Source of the DNA: Fragilaria crotonensis
Lineage: Eukaryota; Bacillariophyta; Fragilariophyceae; Fragilariales; Fragilariaceae
Assembly (NCBI GenBank): GCA_022925895.1
Contig: JAKSYS010000732.1
Coordinates: 1 to 29,521 of the forward strand
Direction: 5' to 3'
DNA: 29,521 nucleotides
Shown: positions 9,896 through 19,197 of the stretch, piece by piece
How the letters are laid out: each line of letters begins with the position of its first letter
How positions within the stretch are numbered: the first letter of the stretch is position 1
Notes under the pieces: model-generated
What the model was told of the DNA's origin: nothing
The model's database searches: none
The model's input: only the letters and a program-made list of their open reading frames with translations
Translations under genes and position numbers: made by a program

Positions 9896-11437
9896 ATGTA
9901 CTCTTCTCTTCGCATTGCAACCCGTCGAACGGCAGCTCCTTCTCTGGGAGCCGTCCGTAACTTGAATGTCCATGAATACATTTCGATGGAGATTATGAAC
10001 ACTCACGGCATTGCTACACCAAAAGGGTTTGTGGCATCGACACCAGAAGAAGCCGAAAATATTTACTTGAAGGAGTTTGCCAAGCGTACGTTCAACATTA
10101 TTTCTGTCTCTTTGCCTTATGTGTATTGTTCTCCACAAGTAGAAGTTCTTTCATAATTCTTCGGATTGTTCTCACGTACTGAAATGCTCATCTTATTTGA
10201 ATTCCTCAGCCGGATCCACTCCTAAGGATGTCGTCATCAAAGCGCAAGTTCTATCAGGAGGCCGTGGCTTGGGTACCTTCAAGAACGGCTTCAAGGGTGG
10301 CGTCCACATGGTTACCAAGCCCGGCCAAGCCCGTGAGTTTGCTGCGGCCATGCTCGGTCAAGAATTGGTCACCAAGCAAGCACCCAACGGAATCATTTGC
10401 AACAAGGTGTTTTTGATGGAACGCATGTACATGAGGCAAGAAATGTACCTTTCTATCCTCATGGACCGCGCTTCACAGGGTCCTGTTTTGGTTGCATCTC
10501 CTAGAGGAGGAACCTCCATTGAAGACGTTGCCGCATCCAATCCGGAAGTCATCTTTACGGAACCAATTGATTTGATTAAGGGCATTCAGCATGATACCTG
10601 CGTCCGAATGGCGAAGAACCTTGGCCTTGACGAGGGCACGGGACCACATGACAAGGCCGTCGCTTTGATGAAGAATCTTTACAACATGTTTGTTTCCTGC
10701 GATTGCACGCAAGTCGAAATCAACCCATTGGCGGAGACACCAGACGGCGATATTGTCGTTTGCGACGCCAAGGTCAATTTCGACGATAATGCCGAATACC
10801 GTCAGTCCACGATCTTTGCCCGCCGTGACATCACTCAGGAAGATTCGCGAGAAGTTGAGGCGAGCAAATATGATCTGAACTACATTGGATTGGACGGAAA
10901 CATTGGATGTATGGTGAATGGAGCTGGTTTGGCCATGAGCACCATGGTAAGTGTGTCTTGCAAACAGATGATAAAACATTATGTGAGATTAATTTCGGGG
11001 ACGAGGAAGAAACTCACTGGTTGCCTTCTGTCGCTTCTGCCAGGACATTATTCAGCTAAAGGGTGGCAGCCCAGCAAACTTTTGGACGTTGGCGGAGGTG
11101 CTAACGCAACCCAGGTTCAAAAGCCTTTGAAATTCTCAACGCGGACCCTCGCGTCCAAGCAATCCTGGTCAACATTTTCGGAGGTATCATGAGATGTGAC
11201 GTGATTGCGACTGGAATCATCAATGCTGCCAAAAATCGGTCTCTCGAAGCCTATCGTGATTCGTCTGCAGGGTACAAATGTCAATGAAGCCAAGACCCTG
11301 ATTGAGGATGCGGATTCCATATGACGTTGGCAGACGACTTGGAGGATGCTGCCATCAAGGCCGTGGGTGTCGCAGAGATTGCGGCGCAAGCTGCCAAGAT
11401 TCGAGTCGGGATCAAGTTCAATGGATTTCTGTTGTAA
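9896..11437 (+). CDS. Succinyl-CoA ligase (synthetase) beta subunit, mitochondrial; frame broken in last exon
   Basis: The enzyme interconverts succinyl-CoA and succinate with nucleotide synthesis in the TCA cycle. The N-terminus ([16 protein letters not shown]) is basic and hydroxylated like a mitochondrial presequence. It is followed by [17 protein letters not shown], the start of the ATP-grasp domain. Exons are 9896-10085, 10210-10946 and 11044-11437, with GT-AG introns of 124 and 97 bp. Landmarks are [23 protein letters not shown] and [20 protein letters not shown]. In exon 3, [16 protein letters not shown], then [21 protein letters not shown] and DDLEDAA are all present but in different frames. 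The breaks fall at an A run (11119-11122), an A run (11231-11235) and a TT (11315-11316). Every conserved block survives, so I take the shifts as sequence errors. The total length matches the family. Confidence 0.88.
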
Positions 11438-11535
11438 AAGGAACGCGTAATAGCAGTTCACGTAAATGACAATTAGACGACGACTCATATGTTTTTGTGC
11501 TCCCTTAAAATATTGCCCTCTTTCATGAATCGTCC

Positions 11536-12280
11536 CTAGCTAAGTGTAATGCGCAACGTCGATCCACCAAGTATCAATTCCACAGGTTCTTCCAACAAGA
11601 ATGCCTCATTTGTAGCCAACGCTCGATCCTTGCAAACAGTACCATTCGTCGATCCGACATCCGTAAAATAGGCTTTGCCAGATATGATTTCGAACTTTCC
11701 GTGGGTGGTTGAAACCTCACTATCCTTGGACAAACTAACTCCCTTCTCTCGAAACTTTTTGCCGGCCGATCGGCCAACTAAGCAAGCAGTGTTGGCTTTC
11801 GGCTGCACTGTCACAGTCATACCAGTATGTGGACCTGTGGTGACTTGAATATGAATGGCTTGCACTTTTTTGATGACAGTAGTATTCAAGGTTGCAAATG
11901 GTTGTTTGGAAATCGCGGCATTATATGCCTTGGCTCCTTTAGATGGAGCGGCAACCATCACGTTCGACGACGAGACGGATGGGACGTTTTCATCAGACTC
12001 CATGATTCTCCACAATTCCTGTTTGCGCTCTTCAAACTGGCGCTGCAGAGATTCAACCAGTTCGGCATGTTTTTGATCCGTCAATGCGTGACTTTGCAAC
12101 AAGTGCCATTGCAAGACATGTTCAACCGACCAATTTTCTGTGGGTTCTATCGTTACGATCGAGAAAGTCAGAAACGGGGTCACAAAAACATGCATTGGAG
12201 TAATCTGAAAAGCAATCGATCTCAAAATACTCACCACTATCTATGGAATGCGGAAAGTCGGGGAAAACGTTGGATGTCAT
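11536..12280 (-). CDS. FHA-domain protein
   Basis: A forkhead-associated domain, which binds phosphothreonine peptides, fills the C-terminal third of about 215 aa. It shows CLVGRSAGKKF, a Ser-rich loop (GVSLSKDSEVSTTHGKF) and the diagnostic DVGSTNGT, ending in ELILGGSTLRITLS. The N-terminal part is helical (NWSVEHVLQWHLLQSHAL, then a Glu/Gln-rich stretch). I infer two exons, 12280-12235 and 12137-11536, with a 97-bp GT-AG intron. This restores a natural start (MTSNVFPDFPHSIDSENWS) in phase; without splicing, the frame would begin in hydrophobic intron sequence. The gene converges on succinyl-CoA ligase with about 100 bp between stops. The phosphopeptide partner is unknown. Confidence 0.8.
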
Positions 12281-12459
12281 GGCCGTCTAAGAACGCAAAC
12301 TCAGTTTGCAATGGCGAAAAGGTGGCACTGTTACCACATCATGAACCTTCGTTGCCATACCCAGCCGTTACTCGTGAAGCCACTTTGTCAAATTCAAATA
12401 TAAATAACAGAATACCTCGTTTTTGGAGCTCGATACAACCCCCATCGGCCTTGTTTCGC
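12281..12459. other. Likely promoter/leader of the FHA gene
   Basis: This is upstream of the FHA start on the minus strand. I see no gene or clear regulatory motif here. Confidence 0.3.
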
Positions 12460-12690
12460 AGTACGCGTACTGTACCTAGTACTTAACCCCTGTGCCCGTG
12501 GAGTATCGTGCAGGATATACTAGCAACTTGTACTTCACACTACTAACTACCAGCAACTATGTACCGGTACCAGAACTCCGAGTTCCGAGCATACAAATTG
12601 CAGTGTGCCCGTACGCAAGTACTGTACTCCAAGCTCGAGGCCACGGCACTCGTTCTCCGAACTGGAGTACGTACTACTAGTACTACACAC
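12460..12690. repeat. Dense GTAC cluster
   Basis: I count 13 GTAC tetramers by eye in about 230 bp, including GTACGTAC, GTACCGGTACC and AGTACTGTACT. About one would be expected by chance. No protein-coding frame is convincing. The rest of the gap, 12691-12973, shows only an imperfect hairpin near 12859-12883 (GCAAATGCC pairing with GGGTATTTGC) and no recognisable RNA gene. Confidence 0.65.
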
Positions 12691-12973
12691 CACACGGGCA
12701 CAGGCTGCTCTGCACCAGAAAAGCTCATTATCTTGAGAGTTTAGGGTTTAACTCCAATAACGCTCATGGAGCTAATCAACGAACTCGCGAGACGATGTAA
12801 ACGAGAGTCAACGGCTCCGCTCCATCGCTTCAAGGCCTAACGCTAGGTATCTATACCGCAAATGCCTTGTAGGGGTATTTGCACAATAACTTAGCAGCTT
12901 GGAGGCCGCTAACTAGCTAGCAATCCCTTGAAACTCACCGCGCGACGCCGAATTCCCACATCGGTGCAGCTTT

Positions 12974-15900
12974 TCACTGCAACGCGGCATCAATGGGTTG
13001 ATCCTGCACCAAATGCGCCCTCATACCATCATCGAAGAATTTACTGATAGAAACATCTTCTGACAAGCCCTTTCGTCGTCGAGTTTTGATAAGCAGCTCT
13101 CTCGCTAAATGTGGTGGCGGACTGGGTTCCAGTGGATGTAGAATGATGTTCTTATCCAGAGGGTCGCCAGGCACAACATTCCAGTGATCGAACACCGCAT
13201 GAACCATAGCTTGGCCTTGCGTAAACGTCCTTAGATCTGTTTCGAATCCGAAACTATCCAAAACAGGAATGAATCCCTTCACTGAGTACAACATTGACCC
13301 CGAGATTGGACGATCTTGCACAATATGACCTCGCCGCCTAGTCAAAATTGGTTGAATTGAGTCTACCATGTCTCCAGGACATTGAATTTGCAGACGATAG
13401 ATGGGCTCCATGAGACGTGGCGTTGCAGTCAGAAGTGCCGATGCACCGTCCGTCGCGCCGTAGGAATGATTTGACCCCACCTCTATGAATAGGCTTGTCG
13501 GCGAGCGAGGCATTCAGAATCGAATCTTCGTCCCGCGCACCGGTTCTTCGCAGAGGGCCCTCACGAGTCGCCCATTGAAATCCTTGGACAATGCTAGACT
13601 TGCATGTCTTCAAGAGATTCTTGTCAACCTCACTAGGTAGAGTATCATCCAATAGGATGTTCGTTCCATGGGTAGGTGACGCTCCAAATGCCCACACAGA
13701 CCTAGAAGAAAGAAGATCCCAATCAAATTTCTTCTGAAAGAACCGTCCCTGCTTGCGGGTGTCCCAACTTGGATTAATCTTTCCAGCCTCCAGCATCTCG
13801 GCAAGACCGTCGTCTAGTGGCTCTGCAATGAACGTCAACTTGTTCCTCTTATTGGCAGTCTCGGCAAAGCATTTGAGACTGCTGGTTTCAATCACAGTCT
13901 CGCGAAACCCAACGATTGGATCCGAAACCTTGACCTCAATATCAGAGTACACGTGTCGGAGATCGTGCATCATGCAGTCCATGTACAGCTCGCCGGTTCC
14001 AAACAGAACATGCTCCCGCTTTCTTCAACACGGGTTTTCGCCATGGGATACGCCTTGGAGATGCGACGCAACCCCTCCACCATTTTGGCAATTCGCCAGG
14101 ATTTAGCGGCTCTATTGCGAGCTTCATGACAGAGTCACCACCTGCTTGCGGAAACTTGAGCGGCGCAAGATGTGGACCTCATCCTCCTCCTTCGTGGATA
14201 TTGATGCAATCGTGGCTGTTTTGGAGATGGTTGCTTCAATCCCTTCTAACAAGACCCAGTTTCCAGCTGTTGCTCGCGACACAAGAGTTTGTATTCTGCC
14301 ACGGGGGATGGCGACAGCTCCGACAGTCGCGATGCACATATCCTCTTCATCATCCTCGGGAGAGTAACCTTCGCCCAAGACTCGAACTCGTTCCCCCGGT
14401 CGCACGCTTCCTGAATAGATGCGACCAAACGCCGAAAAGTTTTGGCCGTCCTCCGAAGCGTACAGTTTAACAACATGCATCATGAGAGGGCCTTGAGAAT
14501 CGCATTCTAGCATGGCTTGCGCAATCTTTCCGTCCAGCACTCCGCTGTAACACCGTGCCACTTTACCCTTGGCGGCCGCGGATGGAGAAGGGCTGTCAAA
14601 GGGAAAGGGTGACGGTTAGTCCCACAGGGATGCGCCCAAAACTCAAGGAGAATTAGCAGAAGTCACTTACAAGTGTTGCACCACCATATCAACAAAGCCG
14701 CTGGTTGCAGTCTCAAAGAATTTCGAAAGGGCTGCTCGCAACAATGTCCTGGCACTTGCGCGCAATTCGTCCCGGCGTAGCAAAACTCCCACCTTACGCA
14801 GCAGCTTGTTCACGTCCTGTTCTCGTTCTGCCAGACACGCCGAGTACAATTTATAGAGAGGTTCCAACACGAAGGTACAGAACGTGCGCTCGACGCCCGG
14901 AGACTGGCAATTGCGAGCAGATTTGTGAAACAATCTCGATTCCGGATCCAGATAAGAATTTCCCCAGAGGCGCTTGGCAAAGTCGTCAGCTCCAAGATTG
15001 TCGCCCAAGCCATCTTCGCACAAGTGATCAAGATAGAGATTTGCAAAACTTTGTAACGTGAAACACCAACCATGTTGAGCACTAGCAAAGGCGACATTAC
15101 CGCGATCGGGAGATATCTTAGGATAGCGACCGTTCGACGCCTGCGCCACCAAATCATTCACACTCTCCACCAGGTGTAGCAACTTGTAATAGCAGTCACG
15201 CGGCGGCAGTTTTAGTTCCACGATCAATCGGTCCACCTTGTTTATCAACAACGTGATAGGAAGTCCTTCTGAAACAGAATGTCTAACAACCATCTCGGTG
15301 TGAAGCATGATGCCCTCGATAGCATCCAACACAACTACAGCTCCATCGACAGCACGGAGTGCTGCTACACTTTCATCATGAAAGTTGACATGCCCAGGAC
15401 AATCCACCAACGTTACAAGATATGACTTGCCTCTCGTATCAGGCAATATTGTGGAAATGGGTGTGCTGACTAAACTCATTTGGCGTGCTTGTTCACTTTC
15501 CATCTGATCTGCATACCGGGGGCCCTCTCGTGCATTCTGGGATGATACATTGTCTTGCTCGCCGTTGCTATTACTTCCCCACTTGTGTCGTTTCGTCGTT
15601 TCGAGCAGCAAGTCTACAAAGGTTGTCTTGCCCGAATGCAAATGACCAACCAAGGCGAATCCACGTCGGACGCGAGTCGTTTCGTTACCGAATAGAGCAG
15701 TCAAGTAGTTGTCGGTGTATATATAATCGTCTGCTTCGGTGTTTTTGGCTCGATTTGTCTTGGTGGAAACCGGTTCCACGAGTGGTACATTCAAGTCGAT
15801 GGCGTCCTCGTCCAGGACAGCCGTTCGCACGTCATCTCCATAGACTTGGTTCGCACTCGGATAGTGGACCTTATCTTCGTGTAAGACAATGGCTTGCACT

Positions 15901-16094
15901 GGATCTGCTTGACCATCCTGCTCATCATCTTCGACGAGCACCATTTTTTGATCCTGATCGGCCGACACATCAGACGCATCGTCGGGTGCTTGTTCCTCCT
16001 CGTCGTCATCATCATCGGAATCGTCGTCAGAATCCAAGTCCGGACCTATGTAGTTTCCAAACTCGTCGTAGAGATCCTGATCTGCGTCGGCCAT
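12974..16094 (-). CDS. SNU114: Snu114/EFTUD2, U5 snRNP GTPase; frame broken in second exon
   Basis: This EF-2-like GTPase of the U5 snRNP controls spliceosome activation and disassembly. Exon 1 (16094-14671) starts with the family hallmark [20 protein letters not shown] and an acidic stretch. It then has the G motifs GHLHSGKT (150-157), DCPGH (231-235) and NKVD (285-288). A 78-bp GT-AG intron (14670-14593) leads in phase to [14 protein letters not shown]. Exon 2 contains EF-2-like domains with [80 protein letters not shown] and [15 protein letters not shown]. Between 13.4 and 14.17 kb at least six single-base losses move these blocks between frames, for example near 14162 (GG), 14083 (TTTT), 14014 (CCC) and around 13430-13560. 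No nonsense change occurs apart from the shifts. Confidence 0.9.
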
Positions 16095-16590
16095 GCTGGG
16101 AGTAACGACTTGCTACTCACGCTTGTGTGGAATGACTCACAACAGCGAAGGAAATGGAAAATGACAAGGCTGTCTCAGCAACCGCAACATGTCGATCCAG
16201 TATGCATAGTCAGATCATACCGCAAATGTATTGGACTGGGAGGTCCGGTAAAATGACGTTTCTTCTCGTAGCTTCTACATGCAATTAATACCAAGCAGAG
16301 GTGCGTGGCCGGACCTTCCTGCCAACATGCCCTCGGAGTGAAATTGATTTTCAATAGACTGTGTAGACAGACAGACGAGCACTTTGGTGCTGAAAATTTG
16401 ACGATCCTACTACAGCCTTCTACAGTACTCCAGTAGTACTACAGTGCATTCTTTGTGTGGCTGTCAGAAACTCCCATCGCGGGTCGCGGTCCGAGGTCTG
16501 ATGTCAGTTCCGTGCGAAATGTGTGATGAATGGAGTTCGATGAAAGCGATGGATAATTATCTCGTTTTCGCTTGGAATCATCATCAATCC
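16095..16590. promoter_or_regulatory. Shared upstream region of SNU114 and the GroES-like gene
   Basis: The two genes diverge across about 500 bp, so both promoters probably lie here. A few AGTAC/GTACT motifs are present near 16423-16440. No TATA box can be assigned with confidence. Confidence 0.35.
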
Positions 16591-17181
16591 ATGATCATGG
16601 TGTTGTTTCGATTTATCACATTCACCGTTCTTGCAGCTCTCCTCGTCTCGGACACACTGGCACTCTCCAGCAATCCGAAACCCAAATTCTTTGGTGGAGC
16701 CGGTGTCGGACGACTAACGTTGGAAGACTTGTCGTCACAAAAGATCGCTTGTCATTATGACATGGTTCTGGTAGAGAGAATTCAAGGTCGTCCCAAGACT
16801 GAATCAGGTCTCTTTGTGCCACAAGAAGACTTGCCAAAGTTACATTTATGTAAAGGTATGCCTCGTCGACTTTTCGTGCCACGAATGATGTTGATTACCA
16901 TTCCTTTTTTTGTCAATTTTTGCTAACCTAACCGATGCAACATTCACATCTCAGTCGTTTCCGTTGGACCCGGCCGAGAAGAAGAGAACGGTATGATCGC
17001 TCCCATGCCAGATCTGTCGGTGGGAGACATTGTGATTGCCAAAAACCCATGGGGAATCGGCCCCAAGGACGAGGAAACGTCGGATGGGAAAAAGTTTTCC
17101 TTTATGAGGTCGCAAGATATTGCGGCGATTGTGACAGGCGGAATCGAAGAATTTGAGCGAGATGATGGTCAATACTTGTAG
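16591..17181 (+). CDS. GroES/Cpn10-like co-chaperonin domain protein with signal peptide
   Basis: The fold is that of Cpn10, the lid of the chaperonin. Exons are 16591-16855 and 16955-17181, with a 99-bp GT-AG intron. The splice makes KVVSVGPGREE, the conserved K-V-x-x-V-G-x-G block of GroES. Before it lies HYDMVLVERIQGRPKTESGLFVP, matching the L-D-R-V-x-V and T-x-x-G-I-x-L-P blocks including the mobile loop. After it come VGDIVIAKNP and a terminal AIVTGG. The protein begins with a strongly hydrophobic signal peptide (VLFRFITFTVLAALLVSDTLALSS), so it enters the secretory route. In diatoms this is usual for plastid proteins, but the expected Phe after the cleavage site is not obvious. The start may be Met at 16591 or 16597; in-frame Mets further upstream would bury the signal peptide. 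Confidence 0.78.
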
Positions 17182-17826
17182 TTATTCGGAATCGTTTTTA
17201 CAAGCAGAATGATGACGATGGCGACAACAGCAACAAGAACGTTGGAAGAATATAGGAAGTAGTCTATAGCTATAGTAGTAACGGAACACTCGGAGCACTC
17301 CCACGCCAAGCGTAATGATACTACGCCAATTGATGCCTCAGTTCGGCTCATCCAAGACCGTTTTCTGGAGTGAATGAAACAAAAAGTGAGTCTAAATATT
17401 GCAATGTTGGGATAGAGAGACTCTTCAAGGGGCCTTCTGCAGGCCCGAAGACACTCAGCAAACGTTGCAAGCTTTTCTATTCCCCCATTCCATGTAGGAA
17501 CAGAAGGGATACACATAGGCAAGTGTAATCTTCTGTAATTGTCGAGTGCAGGGGATTGTGCTTTCGCGAGAGCGTTTTAACGAGTCCAAGTCAGAAAACG
17601 TACCTCTTCCTATCCTGGGCTTGTAATGTCAACGGCGTCGCCGGAAGACCCGCGTTATGTTTCGATCCAGATACCCATGCAACTGGTACCAGGGAAGAAT
17701 TCCATGCGATATGTCTGAAGTTCGTCGTGCAACGGAGTATCCGACGCCTAGTCGTAGCCCGCGATCAAAGTAAGAAGGGTGAATCTTGATGGCTCGATGA
17801 TTGTAAAACTCGCAGCCGAGGCTTGC
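17182..17826. other. Gap between convergent genes
   Basis: The GroES-like gene and the FAM133-like gene converge here. Short frames exist on both strands, but none has recognisable motifs or protein-like composition. I see no RNA gene or repeat. Confidence 0.35.
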
Positions 17827-18405
17827 CTACTCGTCGTTGTCATTACCCTTGGTGAAGAAACTGCTCAGTTTATATCGATCATCCACCTCCTCGTCTTCGT
17901 CGTCCTTTTTCGTGCCCTTTTTCCGCTTCTTCTTCTTGCGTCGTCTCTCTTCCTCACTCGAGGAAGACGAGTCGCTCTCACTGTCATCGTCACGACGTCG
18001 ATGCTTCTTTTTCCGCTTTTTACTCTTCTTATGCTTTCTTCGCCGTCGTTCATCCTCACTGCTGTCGCTGGTATCGCTCTCGGACGAGTCGTGCTTACTC
18101 TTTCGCTTCTTTTTCTTCTTCTTCCTATCTCCTTCTTTATTGTTTGCCGTGTTCCTCCGCGCCAACATCTTCTCCCGTTGTTCATCCAATTCCTTCCGAT
18201 ACTCTTCCATCTTTTGTTGATCGGCACCGCTAAGATTCAACTTGTCTTGATTGTCTTTCTTGTATTGTTCCCATGTCGGACGATTGGAGTCTGCCATCTT
18301 TTCTGCAATCGTTCGTTCTTCCTTGCCAGTCATGAGACGCATGACAGCTTCCATTTGAGACGACATGCGGGTCGGAGGAGTGGCAGTTGTCGGTTTATCC
18401 GACAT
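17827..18405 (-). CDS. FAM133-like Lys/Ser-rich nuclear protein
   Basis: The frame encodes 192 aa. The N-terminal half is structured, with MEAVMRLMTGKEERTIAEKM and then NRPTWEQYKKDNQDKL and EYRKELDEQREKMLARR. This order (RPTWE followed by a Glu/Lys helix ending in REKML) resembles the FAM133 family of small nuclear proteins. The C-terminal half alternates long Lys/Arg runs with Ser/Asp/Glu runs (KKKKKKRK, SSESDTSDSSEDE), typical of nuclear-speckle and RNA-processing factors and full of possible CK2 sites. It ends in DDRYKLSSFFTKGNDNDE. No intron or frame break is seen. Its molecular role is unknown; FAM133 similarity is from pattern memory and should be tested. Confidence 0.7.
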   Translation of the reverse strand: MSDKPTTATPPTRMSSQMEAVMRLMTGKEERTIAEKMADSNRPTWEQYKKDNQDKLNLSGADQQKMEEYRKELDEQREKMLARRNTANNKEGDRKKKKKKRKSKHDSSESDTSDSSEDERRRRKHKKSKKRKKKHRRRDDDSESDSSSSSEEERRRKKKKRKKGTKKDDEDEEVDDRYKLSSFFTKGNDNDE

Positions 18406-18748
18406 TGTATGAATGTGTTGTGCTGTAACCTGTTACGTTATTGCGGATTGGATATCAATGTACGAGGCGTGTGGCTTGTACCAAGAATTGAATGGCAATA
18501 CTCGCTGAGTGAATAGAGGGCGACACAAGCAAATCTGATCTCACTACTTCGTTCTACTGCTGCATCAGGTGCCTTCGTTGCGTTCTAATGTGTTGAATGA
18601 TCAATCACGCTTGCATCAAACACCAACAGCAAACACAGTTGTGGGTTGTGGTAGAGCTGTTGTTATCATCGCCATTTGGTTTCGTGTTACCGTACGTCTT
18701 GCCCTGAACAGTGCAAGTATTCCAAACCGACAGCAGGCAGGACAGCTC
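18406..18748. other. Upstream region of the FAM133-like gene
   Basis: This separates the start of the FAM133-like gene from the piggyBac-like element. It has no coding frame or repeat that I can support. Confidence 0.3.
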
Positions 18749-18752
18749 TTAG
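18749..18752 (+). repeat. Target-site duplication TTAG, left
   Basis: TTAG directly abuts the left CCCCCGACAT end, and the same four bases abut the right end at 22105-22108. piggyBac elements normally duplicate TTAA. Confidence 0.6.
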
Positions 18753-18761
18753 CCCCCGACA

Positions 18762-18788
18762 TTTTTGTCCTACCGGGTAGGACAAAAA
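18762..18788. repeat. Subterminal hairpin of the piggyBac-like element
   Basis: Perfect 12-bp arms TTTTTGTCCTAC and GTAGGACAAAAA are separated by CGG, immediately inside the left terminal repeat. Confidence 0.75.
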
Positions 18789-19197
18789 ACAAAATGTTTT
18801 TCGGATCGCCGAATCCATTTTGTCCTCTGGCGGATTTAGCAATAGGACAAAAAGTAACCTTATAACCACGGGTTAATCAAGTTTAACACGAAGAACACCG
18901 TGTTGACCATGATCTGATCACACCATTCTTCATGGCTTACTCGCTCAGTGTCACGGATCGTTTCACAACAACCAAACGCACCTCCGGGGTACACTTGTTT
19001 ATGCGTATGCAATCCAGTTTTGACGTTGAATGACGGGTTGGTACGTTATGACAGTATCATGGCATGGTCGTTGAGACAATTTTCGGTGATGAACACGACC
19101 TGAACCTTTGTTACAATGCGAGTTCTTTACTACTCGCATTTCCTTGCAAATTCCATTGCAAATGAAACAGCAACTTCATCATGCACGATGATGAAGT

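Noticed and set aside
11119-11316. Programmed ribosomal frameshifting in succinyl-CoA ligase and others
   Set aside because: The shifts occur repeatedly in unrelated housekeeping genes at random homopolymers without slippery-site plus pseudoknot patterns.
12740-12760. Telomere-like TTTAGGG near 12741
   Set aside because: It is a single copy, not a tandem array.
12859-12883. Small hairpin as tRNA or snRNA
   Set aside because: The stem is imperfect and no cloverleaf, Sm site or conserved snRNA box is visible.
15485-16105. 206-codon plus-strand frame
   Set aside because: It is antisense to the conserved GTPase domain of Snu114. Its Arg/His-rich composition is the mirror of acidic codons.
17779-18516. 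245-codon plus-strand frame resembling a multi-pass membrane protein
   Set aside because: It is the antisense of Lys/Arg/Ser codons of the FAM133-like gene, which read as Leu/Phe/Ser on the other strand.
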